Source: Pyrrhosoma nymphula
Lineage: Eukaryota > Arthropoda > Insecta > Odonata > Coenagrionidae
Assembly: GCA_963573305.1 (NCBI GenBank)
Contig: OY754337.1
Location: 74,063,094-74,127,093 of the forward strand
Length of the DNA: 64,000 nt
Direction: 5' to 3'
A program made the translations under genes and the position numbers. The notes below the pieces were generated by a model. The model was not told the origin of the DNA, made no database searches, and saw nothing but the letters and a program-made list of their open reading frames with translations. Positions 32,965 through 45,560 of this stretch are shown in pieces. Position 1 is the stretch's first letter. Every line of letters begins with the position of its first letter.

Positions 32965-35900
32965 ATAAATTTCACCCAAGGACTATTTCTACGCCCTGAT
33001 TCTGTATCCTTTTATTCCTGTCTCGTAAGTAGCAACTGTCTTTTTTAACTCTCTTTTTTTATCGAGGGCCTTCCTAAAAACCTCCAAAAAGAAAGCATTC
33101 TCTTTTCCTTCCCTATTCCAAGGGCAATATGGTATGCCATTTAATTTATGGTGCGTGGGATTTTATGTCAATATGCAAATGATGCATATGATTCTGAATC
33201 CATAATAGTAGTCATGAACCCATAGCTGAAGATTATCTTCTGTGGGAGTATCGATTTTGAATTCCTTATGATTTAGAAATAACGTTACAATATTTACCAT
33301 CCATAATTTATTGATGTTATAAAATATAGCAAATTAGCAATAATACTTTCATAAATTGGAGTTTCTGTTTGACAAAATCTGTGCATAACGTTGTTAGTCA
33401 GTCTTCAACGCATGAAACTCAAATGTCACTGGTTAGTTAACTCTAATTTTTGGAATCCTCATTCTATGCCCAAAAATGCTTCAAAAGATGATTCTCCATG
33501 TTAATTCATGAATTAAAATCACTTGGTTGTGTCTCCAGTGCAAAAGTATAGCATTTTGAAGTGATGTCGTCATTCACTTCTTATAAAGCATAAGGTTACA
33601 CTCCAATAGATCAGTTCCAAAGGCTTTTTCAGACTGTTAAAATACAGAGTACGTCGTGACTATGTTGCAAATAGAATTTTGAGGATTTTTCTCAGGAAAA
33701 AGATTGTAGAATACGAAGACTTCGTGAGAATCATACTCCTAATGTTGATTTACCTTTGGTTGAATATATCTTACTTTTGTGGCTCGAAATATTATCTAGA
33801 ATTCTCAGCTACACCCCACTGTGGGTTAAAGTTGTGTAGTTATTTTGTTGCAAGTAAGATGTTTTATGCTTACTGCAATGTATGCCTCTTATATTTATGT
33901 TGTGACAGTATTGCGCTGCTTTTATGCTGATTTTTTAAGACTGAATGATAAAACTAGGATAAATTGATATTTTTAAGTTTCTGTAGATAAAAAGATGGAT
34001 ACTTTTAAGTGACCCCAATAAAGAAGCTATCGCCGGCATTGCGAGTTTTACAACACTGAAATTTGTAAGTGCGTCTTGACTCCATTTGACTGATGATTAG
34101 TTAAATGAGTCTTATTTTAAATCTCTCTGAGCGTCTCTTGAGCTGTCAGGTGATAGAGCTGCTGAATTTAAAAAATCATGTGGTCTATTATTGTGCTTTG
34201 ATTGCACTTCTCTTATAGACCAGATCCGATAGCTCGAGCAAAAAATACTATTGTGAGAGTGGTAGGTTGAAGGATTCTTGAAAATCAATTCAAGAGTAAT
34301 TGGGCTCATTATTTGCATAAGTATAGGAACAAAGTTTCTCCTAGGCATAAGTCAAATTAATCATTGTTGTAAAATCTTTTTCGTGTTTATGTTGGATTTT
34401 CTCTGCGCACTTCTCTCGGATTAGAGCACTGTAACACTTGGTAATGCAATGCAATCAAGTAGTCTAAGCTTTTAATCTTCTGAGATGGAAGGAGTTCACT
34501 GAGTAATCGTGCGATACCTCCTCTAATTATCAGGTAAATGAGTAAGGTGGAGGTTCTTTTATTATTGATAAAATAATCTCGCTAAATTGGCTTCGATAAA
34601 TCGGAAATAGAACTACAGGATGACTGGAGGTACATCCTGCGAAGCTACTAGTACTTTTATATCACGGTTCGTCTTTGAATATCAATGACGCTTTTGATAA
34701 CATCTAGTCACTAGCATCTATATGTATAGGTAGGTACATTTGTCACTGTCTACTAATGGTAGGGGCAATGATTTACTCATTCTTATACTGGAGTAGGCCA
34801 GCCCTGTAGGTGTATCCTTATTAAAAGTCGATTCCCTCACTCTAGAAGACCTTCAAAGTGATCAAACAACCATTTCATTTAAAGTGAGTCCAAATATGGA
34901 AAAAATAAAAAGAGTGCTTTGTTCTACAATTCTAAATTCCGACTTAGGTTAAATTGAGTTTAATTAATCAAATATACTGAGCTATTACCAAAATTTGAAA
35001 GAAAAATTGAATTTTACTCACAATGGAAAGCAGGAGGAGAAATTAGGTCAGACCCTAAAATTTACCATGTCAGACCAGGAACTTATTAAAAAATGTATAA
35101 CTAGAAAAATAATGCTTCTGGATATTTCTACATTAGTTTAAACTAAAGAACATCTACTCTTATCTTACTGATATTAATATCAATATTTAATGTTTAAGCT
35201 ATTCTCAAGAGTTTACAGGTTTAAGTAGTCTATGTTATTGAGAGCCATTTGTGTTAGTCACACCTGGAACAGCAGTTTCATTCCAATTACAACGGTGATA
35301 GTTAATTTTTTAAATTACGTATTAAGTTATAAATTACCTTCATTCATGGCGAACTAAATATGTACTCCAGTATATTTTAGTTGAAGTATTTGATGTAAAA
35401 ATTAAAAATTAAACGCTCATAAGTCACACCCGGAACCAATGGAATGGCTGCAAACACCACTTTCTCTGCCCGTGCCTTCCACATGATTGTTGCATCGGAA
35501 TTCAAATGCATTTCTCAAATGTATAACAGGAACCATACATGAATGCTTTCGTCATGAAAAAAGCTTCCTCTACCTTATGATACTACTATTTGACTTAATT
35601 TATAAGTGTTTACAAAATGTGTCCACAGGGAAAAGCATGTGGTTCTATTAAATCAGCTGTACCGAGTCTCACCGTTAAAGCATTTATTGTTTTATTTATA
35701 GAAATAAGGCCCAGGAAATATGCCTCGTGAACTCTGCAACATTCCACAGTTAATGGAATCTATTAGCACCTTGTCAATTTTTCCTCGCTACTTTCTACCG
35801 GGGTGGATGAAGAAAACGGATTTAGATTACAGTCCGTGAATTTAATCGACCATGTTTCATGCATAAATGGAAAATTGCTTCTCTTGATACATAATTCCAT

Positions 35901-37330
35901 GCAATGCGATCAACAATAATTTGAGAGGGCAGCTGCATTAAAGATATGTTCACCAATCGAATTTTTGGAATATTTTATGCGCTTTTACCAAGGGCCAAAT
36001 AATCATAATCATTATCGTTATTGCATTTTGTTCTTTTTATATGTTTCAAGACTCGATTGCCATGCGGATGGAGGGAGTTAGTTTCAAATTGGGCCGGGAG
36101 ATGGCTGGATGCGCAGAATCATAAAAGATGCGAGGGTTGGGAAAGGAAGACATCAAAAGAATGCAATATTATATTAGGGTGGGGCTGGGGAGGCAGGCAT
36201 CACATAGGGGGCAATAAACGGGCAGACGGGTGGAGCCTCGTGGCCCTTTTTCCAGGGGTGGCTGGCTGGGCAGGCCACCGGTGATGTGGAAATAAGGCCC
36301 CTGGCGTATTACGATGCGGGACGTCGAGGTGTGTTCAGGCCGGGGTGTATAGTACATACATATGTATATGTATTATAAGGGGAGCGGATCCAGAATGCTG
36401 CCATTTTAGGCGCAAGCAGGAACCCTGTCTGATAAATTGTGAAAGAATTTTTACTTCTGGAGAAAGAAATGGCTTTCTTCTATTTTCAGCACCTTTGTTG
36501 TTATATTTGATCGTATGTTTTCAGAATACCTTTACGGAAACATTGAATTTATCTACTAGAATTCGGAGGAAGTATACAAGTATCATGCATGCCATCCTTT
36601 ACGTAGACCGGGAAATGGGTACTTAGCTGTAGTACTGCGACGATTACATGAAAAAGCAGGCATTCAGGAAGACCCCAGTGACAAAGAATTAATGTTTGGC
36701 AGCAACGCACTTCATTTTCACGGCTTTTGAGCCCATCGTCTACATAGTTTTTGTAAATTAGACTTGATGTTTAGTAGGTCGTTAGAAAGTAATATCCCGC
36801 ACGCAATTATATTTTTAAAGGGGCTGGATTTCGTAATTTCTCTTTTTTATCATTACGATCCAGACTCTTTCAAATATGGATCACTGTCTGTGTCAAGCCT
36901 TAGCTATCAATACAGCACGTCAAGCCCGCTGCAAAGGAAATAGGGAAAATAAAATTTCTTTCGAGTGCCAAGTGTATTTACTACCACGAAGTACTCGCTG
37001 TTATTTTGAGGAATTATAATAATTGTCACTTCAAGGGAGGGGTACACAACAATATGAAATATTCAGGTCACTGATAGGCATTTTCTAAAACTGTGAATTC
37101 TACGCACTCCGGAACTTTGTGAATTGTGTATTTTTTCTGAATCTACAGTGCTCAGAATTTTCATTTATTTGTTTGATAACGATTAGGGATGGACCGTAAA
37201 GAACATTTTAATTAAAATATAGGCCTTATTTTTTTTGTATGAGTATTTACATACCCTGATATCACGCTGGTGAATATAATCGTCGTCGCTGAGGCATAAG
37301 AAGCAACCTTTTGTGTGGAAATTCCGTGAG
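32965..37330. other. AT-rich non-coding DNA
   Basis: A second weaker acceptor-donor join (ATTATCAG|GTAAATG) lies at about 34,533. A GC-richer patch at 36,050-36,350 has frames on both strands with no domains. No gene supported. Confidence 0.5.
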
Positions 37331-37925
37331 GTATGATAATTGGACGACTTGTTTACGAAGTGGCGCACTGCACGAGAGATTTTCGAAGTCGATATGCAAT
37401 CCGCTCCACGCACCGCTGCTGGACGTTTAAGGTTTTCCGGGTGTAATTATTGCGATGTCTACGCCGTCCGTGGCCGTGGAAACCGAGCGGTTTTGCAAAA
37501 TGGGGATCGACAAGCTCACGGTAATTATTTTAATCGTATCAGCTTGTGTGTAGCGGCGAGCGGATCTCACGCGCGAGCAATGGTGCATTCCGAATCCTGC
37601 CCACTTCAAATAACGAACGCTACAATTCCACGGCTCGTCCGCATGCTGGCCGATATTATCCGGACTGTGAAATATTTAGATAGGACGCATGAAACAATTA
37701 AATGCCCGAATTACGCTGCATCGATCCGACTCCCGGTGGCATTGACACCGTTTGCATTAGCCTTTGTCCCGGTATTCGTGCAATGCTTTGACCGAATTGT
37801 CACCGCCCGGGGGATACCGAAACATGTTTCTTCGCCTTTGCTCTTCAGTTCAGGTGACTCTCGCTGGGGCTGTGATGACTCTCGACCAAGCAGAAGAAAT
37901 ATAGGACATAGACATAACGATGAAT
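37331..37925 (+). other. GC-richer block containing an exon-like stretch
   Basis: Many CpG and few stop codons, giving a 213-codon plus frame with no recognisable domain. The most gene-like part is 37,455-37,520. The block ends at the fold-back element, which extends the chance frame. Confidence 0.3.
37455..37520 (+). CDS. Candidate first coding exon (22 codons, phase-0 donor)
   Basis: An ATG at 37,455 (GCGATGT, a moderate context) opens 22 codons beginning MSTPSVAVETERFCKMGIDK and ends ACG|GTAATT, an acceptable donor in phase 0. Composition is mixed and protein-like, unlike the AT-rich surroundings, and read-through meets a stop 11 codons later. I do not recognise the peptide. If real it would be the first coding exon of a plus-strand gene with very long introns. 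Confidence 0.25.
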
Positions 37926-37928
37926 ATA

Positions 37929-38891
37929 CAGGGTGTTTCAGGAGGAAATGGCAATACTTCTGGAGGAGGTTGGGGACGTGATTTTAAGCATTTTTTGTCC
38001 TATGAACATGGGGTCGCAACTCCTTAGTTACCGAGCTATGGCAACGCATACATTTTGTCAAAAATATTCTGCAGTTACCATGAAAACCCCCAAAAGCAGT
38101 GACATCCAGCAATATTTACAAATAAAAACTGGTCTAAATTGTACTTAAAGTTTGTATCTTTCTTTTTCTGCCAAAATTTACGCATATTGCTCACATTATC
38201 TGAAGTGGTAACTGAAATCGTCAGTATTTTTCTTCTTCAAACAATTATTTTTTAGAATAACTTTTTTATTTTGAGATATACGAAAAGGTTAATACAGTCA
38301 TAAAAATTGGAAAATTTAATTTTATTGCCATAACTGGTAACATTATTTTCATATCTTAATTTTTAGCGAAGATATGGCATTTTAAACAGAACCGTTACAT
38401 GACCACATTTTTCGACGGCTCTCTTCCATGCATGGAACTGATATTGATTTACCGATAAAGACAATTACCTTCACCAATCTAAGCTTGAGTACTTATTTTT
38501 AAACGTTGTGAAAAGAATAACCAACCAATGAAACCCAAATTTATGTGTTCTAAAAAAAGTTATTCTAAAAAATAATTGTTTAAAGAAGAAAAATTTTGAC
38601 AATTTCAGGTACCACTTCAGAAAATGTGAGCAATATGCGTAAATTTTGGCAGAAAAAGAAAGATACAAACTTTAAGTACAATTTAGACCAGTTTTTATTT
38701 GTAAATATTGCTGGATGTCATTGCTTTTGGGGGTTTTCATGGTAACTGCAGAATGTTTTTTACAAAATGTTTGCGTTGCCATAGCTCGGTAACTAAGGAG
38801 TTGCGACCCCATGTTCATAGGACAAAAAATGCTTAAAATCACGTCCCCAACCTCCTCCAGAAGTATTGCCACTTCCTCCTGAAACACCCTG
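37929..38891. mobile_element. Fold-back / long-TIR transposon (963 bp), TA-flanked
   Basis: Arms of about 340 bp (37,929-38,272 and 38,548-38,891) are inverted copies with few differences, starting CAGGGTGTTTCAGGAGG. The loop is about 275 bp. TA lies directly outside both ends (37,927-37,928 and 38,892-38,893), fitting TA-targeting elements of the Tc1/mariner kind. Each arm contains the same ~70-codon frame ending QYLQIKTGLNCT; since it is non-coding repeat sequence read in both orientations I do not call it a gene. Confidence 0.8.
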
Positions 38892-38894
38892 TAT

Positions 38895-38975
38895 TTTGGG
38901 AATCGGTTTTGTGTGGTAACCGGATTACTATCTCCCATCTCGAAGGACCCGGCTTCGAATCTCGTCAGTTGCCGA
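38895..38975 (+). repeat. Possible degenerate SINE head
   Basis: GGTAACCGGATTAC could be a decayed A box and GGCTTCGAATCTCG a decayed B box, spaced about 45 nt apart as in tRNA-derived SINEs. Weak. Confidence 0.25.
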
Positions 38976-39126
38976 TATTTTTCAGTGGAATCACCATTTC
39001 ATATTTTGTGTGGAGTATTTAAGTAAGGGATCTTACCGTCAGATGAATCTTTGAACTGTCTATGCTGAGTCTATGATGTATTATGGTCCCCTTTGTGAGT
39101 TTCGTTGAGAGTATGCTGATGCCGCC

Positions 39127-39712
39127 CTACCGGAATATTCTCTAGAAAATTGAATCCCCGTAAATTTAGAAAATATAGGGAATCTAGGGAATAATATCCC
39201 TAGATTGCATTTTCCCTGGGAAATGCTTTTGAAAGTGGGTTGTAGTTGCTTAGAATATATTATTTTATACCAATGTAGTTGACTGAAAGACTTGATTTTT
39301 GATAATGGTTATACATCTTTTTATATTGAGAAATATTTTGTCAGTCTCATTCAGAAATTATTGTGATAACTATATGTTTGTATAAATGAAACCATGCAGA
39401 ATATTTTTTGTTTTTATAGGAATATATATTTTCCTCAATAGTAATTTTCTGTCTCTGCACAGCACACTGGGTTTTGCTCAGCATATATTCATTCTTTGTC
39501 ATTTCTGGTGCAATTTTTCCTATGCCTGAAGGTTTTCCCAAAGTAGCATTTTTCCTGGGGATACTACTGACCAAAATCTGTCATTTCTAAAGAAAAAAGT
39601 TCAAAGAAAATATTCCCTAGAGTTTTAAGCCATTTTCGTATGAAATAAATTTTCAATTTTTTCCTTCATTTTCTTAATGTTCAAGAAAATCCGTGTAGGA
39701 AATTTCCATCAG
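39127..39712 (+). mobile_element. Unnamed dispersed repeat, copy 2 (586 bp)
   Basis: Same family and orientation as 18,549-19,090. The ends are again inverted (start CTACCGGAATATTC, end complement CTGATGGAAATTTCC). Diverged by many substitutions and indels, so the two insertions are old or came from different subfamilies. Confidence 0.6.
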
Positions 39713-42700
39713 GACGGTGCTGGGTTTCTCCATGCCCTTCCCACATTCCCAAAATAATCTTCCCATTAACAGCCCGTCTACATGTTCTATTGGCGCAAAT
39801 GACCTCAGTGTTAGTGACCTCTGGAACCAGGCAATTAACGTTAGCTTAATATACTTATTTTTACCCTCGCATAATCCTTGATCGCAACAGAAACACAGGA
39901 AAACACTATTAAAATTGAATGAAAGGCACCCATAAAGTCAGATACAATAGAATTACCCATGAAACATATATTTCGTTCAAAACCACAAAAAACATATTAT
40001 TGCTTTCACTCTCCCTGCAATTCATCCTCACTAAGACTTAAGTATCCTAAACCTAAGACCCAAATATCCAGGGTTTCCCAAAATAATGTATCACTCTTTA
40101 ACTACCTGGTTATTTGGTGACTTGTGGAAACCACCGACAACTGTGGTCATTAACGCCATGAGCGATAAGTAGGAGGGTTGATAGGGTAAGGATAATTGCG
40201 GATGGAGAAGGGGTGGAGATAAACCCGGCGTCTACATCATCTTATCCTAATGGAAAGGGTGCAAAGGGTTTACAGTTTGACGTCCTATCCGGTTGACGGA
40301 GTTCTAGTGTTAAAACATTCGCAGCATGGCACCCGTTTAAGGATAGCGAATCCATTTAACGGCGTATAATTTGTATTGAATAAAATTTTTAACTTATTCA
40401 TCATTCCAACAGATTCAGCCTTTTTATGGCGGAATTATTCCATATTTAACCACACAAGAAGTTAAAAATTGGAATAGTGCAAAGTTTTGTAATTAAACTG
40501 TTTATAAGTCCTGATGATTAACACAGCTTAGTACTTTTATACAATAATTAAATATGGTAGAAAAGTACTTAGCTGTATTAATCATGAATACTAGTAACTT
40601 CTACTCAGTGAATCCTGCAACAGTCAAGTATTTTTAAATGTCTTTAATTACTGTATTTTTTGCATTAAAATGGTTAGTACACTATTTCGGGATTCCCTGT
40701 ACAGGTATTTTTGTATCTTTTTTATAAAAAAAATTAGATAAATCAGCAACTCACTTGTTTTAAAATTGTCATTGTTGCCTCAACATCATATGAACAATGT
40801 AGTGATAAGGGCGAAAGAGCAGGGATTTAGTTCCTGGTTTAATTGAGACTCAATTTTATCTTGAATTGCAAAAAAAAACTTAAGCAAGGGGGAAGGATTT
40901 CGCCGAACTGTTATACGGAAGAGATATTGCCTAAAAATAACTAATCAAAGAGAAAAAGTGCTTTACAATTTTAACTGGAACGCCGCCAAATTTGTCGTCG
41001 ACTATTTGTAAGTGAACGCTGCACAACCTCGAAAGAGTGGACAGATGCACTAAAAATTCCTTCTGGTGAACATGCAAAAATAACACTATCGAATATAGCT
41101 GTATGCAGCAATGTTTGCAGCAATGAAGAAATGTTCGCAAACCTTACTTATGTAGGAATAAAACGGTTTTCTGATAGAAGTGTTAAGTGGAGATCTGGAG
41201 CAATAATGGCGTTTGCATTGATGATAACAGATGATGATATTGCAGAGTTTATCGCAAAAACCTTCACATAAGTGGTCTTTTTTGACCAGATAAAGAATCA
41301 CATGTAGCATGTACAACAAAGAGTAAGAAAACATTCTCGTTTCAGTTGATGGAATCTCGCGGGATAGCTAAGGATGCGGTGCCAATCGGCGCTATTGGTA
41401 TTGGACACTATTTGGGCCTCGACATTAAAAAGTTAATTTTGCAGTAATTACCTACCCTTTTGAATACGGCTGTTGTAGTCTTCCTAGGGGGCTTGAGATA
41501 AGACACTTGCTAAAGCTTGTAAACAGGCTCGGAAATCCTGATATAAGAATTTTTTTGATCCGCAGTCATTATCATTTAGATACCCCAGATCTTGGCCTAA
41601 TATTGAACATGGTTTGTCTTCTCTGATCGTTTTTTCATGTGATAATATTGCTTCCTTATCATAAGTGACTAAAGTTGCTTCATCTATCCAATATAGAACA
41701 GTCTTCTTTTTACGGGAGTTTGGTGGAATTAGGGGATCTAGTCTCAGTCTCGCACCACTTGACAAATTCATTTATTTGTTTCTCCATTCTCCAATAAATG
41801 CCAGATTTGCTACCGTGCATAAATATTTAATATTTTCTTTTGGTGATTTTCCCCTCCCTTTATGATTTTTGATGGGTGCAATGAATTGAAATTCGTGGAT
41901 GATCCATAAGGTTATAGTCTTCATTTTTTGCGTTAGTAGAAAGGGCCAAACGTCTCTTAAAATTATGTGCATGATTTCAGGCGACTTTTTATCTATTTTC
42001 AGACTGTTATTGGTACATTGAAATTTTATTGCTAAGATTCGTAAGATAATATTTTGATTTTTTGAAATGTGTGGATATAATTTTCAGCATATTTTTTTAA
42101 TAAAGAGCACTCAGCAATCCATTAAACGGGTTCTTATGTTGAATCCCATTTTTTCAGGTTCAACTCCGTGCGTCAGCGTTAAAATGACAAGTTTCTCCTC
42201 CGTAACGGGAGTCCGTTAGGTCGAATGTGTAAATGTTAGATCTTAGCTGCATTATAATGGCAGCCTAGTGGCGGGAAGCTACATGCTCAATTCAGTTCTA
42301 CGTTTCTATTTGTTTCCATTTAATGTGCTAAGTAACACACTCTTTTAATTCCCTTTATTTGTATGATATGTTATACCTTTGGAAAATTGAGACCAACATA
42401 TGCATATTTCGTATTTTGTTTACTCTTGTTAATCCTAAGTTATAACACTCAATGCTTTTATATTTTTGTTTTTCAATAATGATAATGTGCTAAATGACAC
42501 ACACACTTTTCGTTTACCTTCATTGGTAAATCATTTTTTCATCTCTGAAGAACTGAGACCAAAATTTGCATGTATTGTATTTTGTTTACCATTGTTTTTC
42601 TTATCGGAACTAAGATATGTTAATATTTAAAATCTTACTCCATAGGAGAAAATGCTCCTAGGACAGTAAACCTTTTTTCTATTCTATTTTACTCTAAACA

Positions 42701-42755
42701 CCCTAATATAATTGTGGTGAGAGGTGAGCTTTAGGATTTGAAAGGATGCTTCCTG
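39713..42755. other. AT-rich non-coding DNA
   Basis: Contains the hairpin at 40,513-40,586. No coding frame with domains; frames of 66-95 codons at 41.0-42.0 kb are not recognised. Confidence 0.5.
40513..40586. ncRNA. Imperfect hairpin, pre-miRNA-sized
   Basis: TGATTAACACAGCTTAGTAC on the left pairs with the complement of GTACTTAGCTGTATTAATCA on the right, with two or three mismatches and a loop of about 18 nt. About 74 nt in all. Size and mismatches suit a miRNA precursor, but a decayed palindromic repeat is equally possible. No known miRNA recognised. Confidence 0.25.
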
Positions 42756-42759
42756 TTTT

Positions 42760-43795
42760 TCCTGGCTGCCATGAACCTAGTTGTTATGTTGTGCTTATCA
42801 GGATTCTGGAACTCCTCTCTGACGTATCTGCTACGTAAAGAATGATAGGATTGAATATGGGTTTGTCTTGTTGCATCCGCTTGTCTCCTTCTGTGAGGCG
42901 CCTATCTTTCTCGGAGGTCCTTTACAGGACCAGCTTTTTTGAGTATCCATTGTTCTCCAAGGCTGCCATCACATGCTTCTTTTCCTTGGATAATGACTGA
43001 GAGTCTAAGAAGCAGTGCACACGGTGTGTAAGAGTACTAATGAGTGACCCCTTCTGAGATGGATGGTGGTGTGACTTTGCTGAGAGGTATTGGCCCGTAT
43101 GGGTTTTCTTCAAATAGCCTGAGTGGCCTAGAATCCCTTCTTGCTTGTTCTTCACCAGGACGTCGGGAAAAGGCAGATGATCCTGTTCTTCTATCTCCAT
43201 GGTGGATTTGATGGAGGCATGAAGGGTAATCAGAAGTTCCAAGAACAACTTCAATTATTCTCTTGCGTATTAAGAACGTGTCGTCAACGCATCTTAACCA
43301 CAGGGATGGCTTCTTCTTGGACGAGTTTATGGCACATGGTTCAAATTCTTCCATGGATATATTAGCCACAACTAGGGACAGTTGAGAGTCCATAGCTGCA
43401 CTTTCAATGTGTCGGAAGTAGGCGTCGTTCCTCAGGAAATAGAAGTTACGTACACCGAATTTGGCCAGGTCTGACACATACCGTGGGTGACCTTTAATTT
43501 TAAGGCACCTGATGCACTCTATGGAGTCTGGAATAGGCACATTCGTAAAGAGGGAAACTACGTTGAAGCTGACGATTAGGTCTCTATCGTTGACTCTGGT
43601 GTCCCGGATGATGTGGGTGAAATGGGTCGAATTTTTCACGTATGAAGAAATCTGCCCGGTGAACGGCTGGAGTAAGTTCACCATGTGATGGACCAGCCTT
43701 AGGTGAGTGAACCAACGTTGCTTACAATAGGCTGTAAAGGCATCTCTTCTTTATGTATTTTTGGGAGGCTCTAGAGTCCAGGGCAAGGGTTCTTA
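42760..43795 (-). pseudogene. Penelope-like reverse transcriptase, minus-strand copy
   Basis: From high to low coordinates: PPKIHKEEMPLQPIVSNVGS, SSYVKNSTHFTHIIRDTRV, DRDLIVSFNVVSLFTNVPIP, YFLRNDAYFRHIESAAMDSQ (motif AMGSPLSP decayed to AMDSQLSL), LWLRCVDDTFLI (CVDD where YVDD is usual), then after a frameshift near 43,250 HTGQYLSAKSHHHPSQKGSL and EKKHVMAALENNGYSKKLV. The order is that of Penelope RT. It covers more of the N-terminal half than the 14.7-kb copy. Stops and frameshifts make it inactive. A weak continuation (YVADTSERSSRIL) runs to about 42,790; the endonuclease is not seen. Confidence 0.8.
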
Positions 43796-44830
43796 TCTTC
43801 ATCACTCGTACTTAATTAAAGTAAAATTAAACGATGAACTCAGGTACATAAATAGTTAGAAGGGGATTTTTATCCTAACGCGTTGTCACGCATTCCCTTC
43901 CAGTTTGATATTCTGGAACACATCATTTGAAAAATTCTACTACTCAATCTCTTATTGATCTCTGCATTGCATTACGAGAGACTTGACTATGTCGAACGGC
44001 AGAGGGTGGAAAGGTATTAGCCATATTTTGAGTCACCCTGAATTGAAAAAGTGATTCCTACCTATATAATTGTGCTCTGTTAAAATTTAGAGGAGTTATT
44101 TGGTGTTTTTTATGCTTACAGAACATCTAAAGAAAAGGAGCCAATGAATCGTATTATCTATAACCCTGACGTGGTATGTGACTTTGGATACATAGATATA
44201 TTTAGGGAGTCTTGTACTCTTGTATCCGTTTGAACTATAATCGGATCCCCTTTTCTTCTCTTACGGTCTTTATCTCCCTTTATTTCTTGTTGACTGAATC
44301 TCATAATTGGTGTATAAATTTCCGACATTTTCCATTATTGCCTCATATGTACTTCTGCAGAATGCTACTTCTTCAAGTAGCCGTAAATGACACCCAAGTC
44401 ATTATCTTCTCCCCACTTTTCACCTTTGTGGAGCACTGCAGAGACCTTTCTAGGCGAATCAAGGTCCGTCTGTCCAGTGAAAGAGCTTCATCACCATGGG
44501 CGAAAGTTCCTTCTGTAAATTAGCTCAGGATTAATCAGGAAAACTAAAGTTGCCAGACACCTAATAAATAATCTCCTGACATTGAAAGTAATCAAAATAT
44601 TAGTGAGTGAACACTCCCAATTTCATCTATGAACAATTTTTGCCTGGAACAAAAAATTCAACTTGAAATAAAATTTACGTTCACTGTTACGAAAAAAAAC
44701 TTACGGAAAAAAATCGACGATTTATCATCAGAAACTACAGCGTATGTAAGTACATTATTCGAGAACTTTTGGCTGCAGCTGCTTGCCTTCCCACAGTTTT
44801 CCGGGTAATTCAGGAAGCCAGTAATCTGTA
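43796..44830. other. AT-rich non-coding DNA
   Basis: A 103-codon plus frame (44,212-44,523) has no recognisable features. Nothing else supported. Confidence 0.45.
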
Positions 44831-45560
44831 AGCGGCATTAACCGTCAGTGGGATTGGGTTTAACGTGGGTCCCAATGGGATACGGGTCGACCGGCCAAGG
44901 TTTGTCGAAAGCGCGAGAGTTTCCCGGGAAATTCGACACTTCGGAAAGTTTCTGGGGAGGGTGAAGGGGGGGGGGGGTGAACTTTCTAATTCTCCTCTTG
45001 GCCGTGGTGGTGACCCCATCTCGGACTCTGGGGCATCTGAGGTGACATCTTGGCTCACTCCTGGGAGGGTCGTGTTCGTACGGGGTTTGCGGGGAAAAGG
45101 AGGCTTGTCGGGAAGGACACAGATCACTTCCACGCTTCCTCTCTCCGGAGCGCAAGGAAAGGGATTATCAATCCGTCGTCGACCGCCTGGGCAGGTGCAC
45201 CCCCTGCCATACCCTGCCTCTCGTTTCCTCTGTCGAAGGGGTCACCCTCCCCTTTCCCCACCTCTAAGTAGTTAATGACTCATTCGCTCCGGAATCGGTG
45301 ACGCAAGGCCTCCCTCATCCTCCCTACTGCTCCCTCTTCGTCTTCTTTCTCGCTAATCCAACTTTTCCTCATCCACCCTACTCTTGCTGAAGACTCTATC
45401 TATTTCTCCCTCTCACGCTCTCACTTTTCCATTAGCACCTAGACAGCTGACGAGAGAGAAAAGAGGTCAATCTGTAAAAACCGCATCGTGGGTGGAGGGA
45501 CGTTGTTCTCTCCCTGCCTTCCCGTCGAAGGGGAAAAAAGCAAAGAAGCGTAGTATAGAC
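44831..45560. other. GC-rich block, possible regulatory region
   Basis: Opens with CpG-rich sequence and a G run at 44,967-44,977, then CT-rich sequence. Overlapping frames of 105-136 codons on both strands are Gly/Arg/Pro-rich and look compositional. Confidence 0.3.

Noticed and set aside
36690..36750. Hammerhead-like order on the minus strand near 36.7 kb
   Set aside because: GATGGGC..GAAAA resembles the core but the invariant positions are not all present.
37933..38148. Small conserved protein ending QYLQIKTGLNCT encoded twice
   Set aside because: Both copies are the two arms of the fold-back element, so the repetition is explained by the TIRs.
44838..45275. 136-codon plus and 105-107-codon minus frames
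   Set aside because: Mutually overlapping, Gly/Pro/Arg-rich, containing a G homopolymer; compositional.
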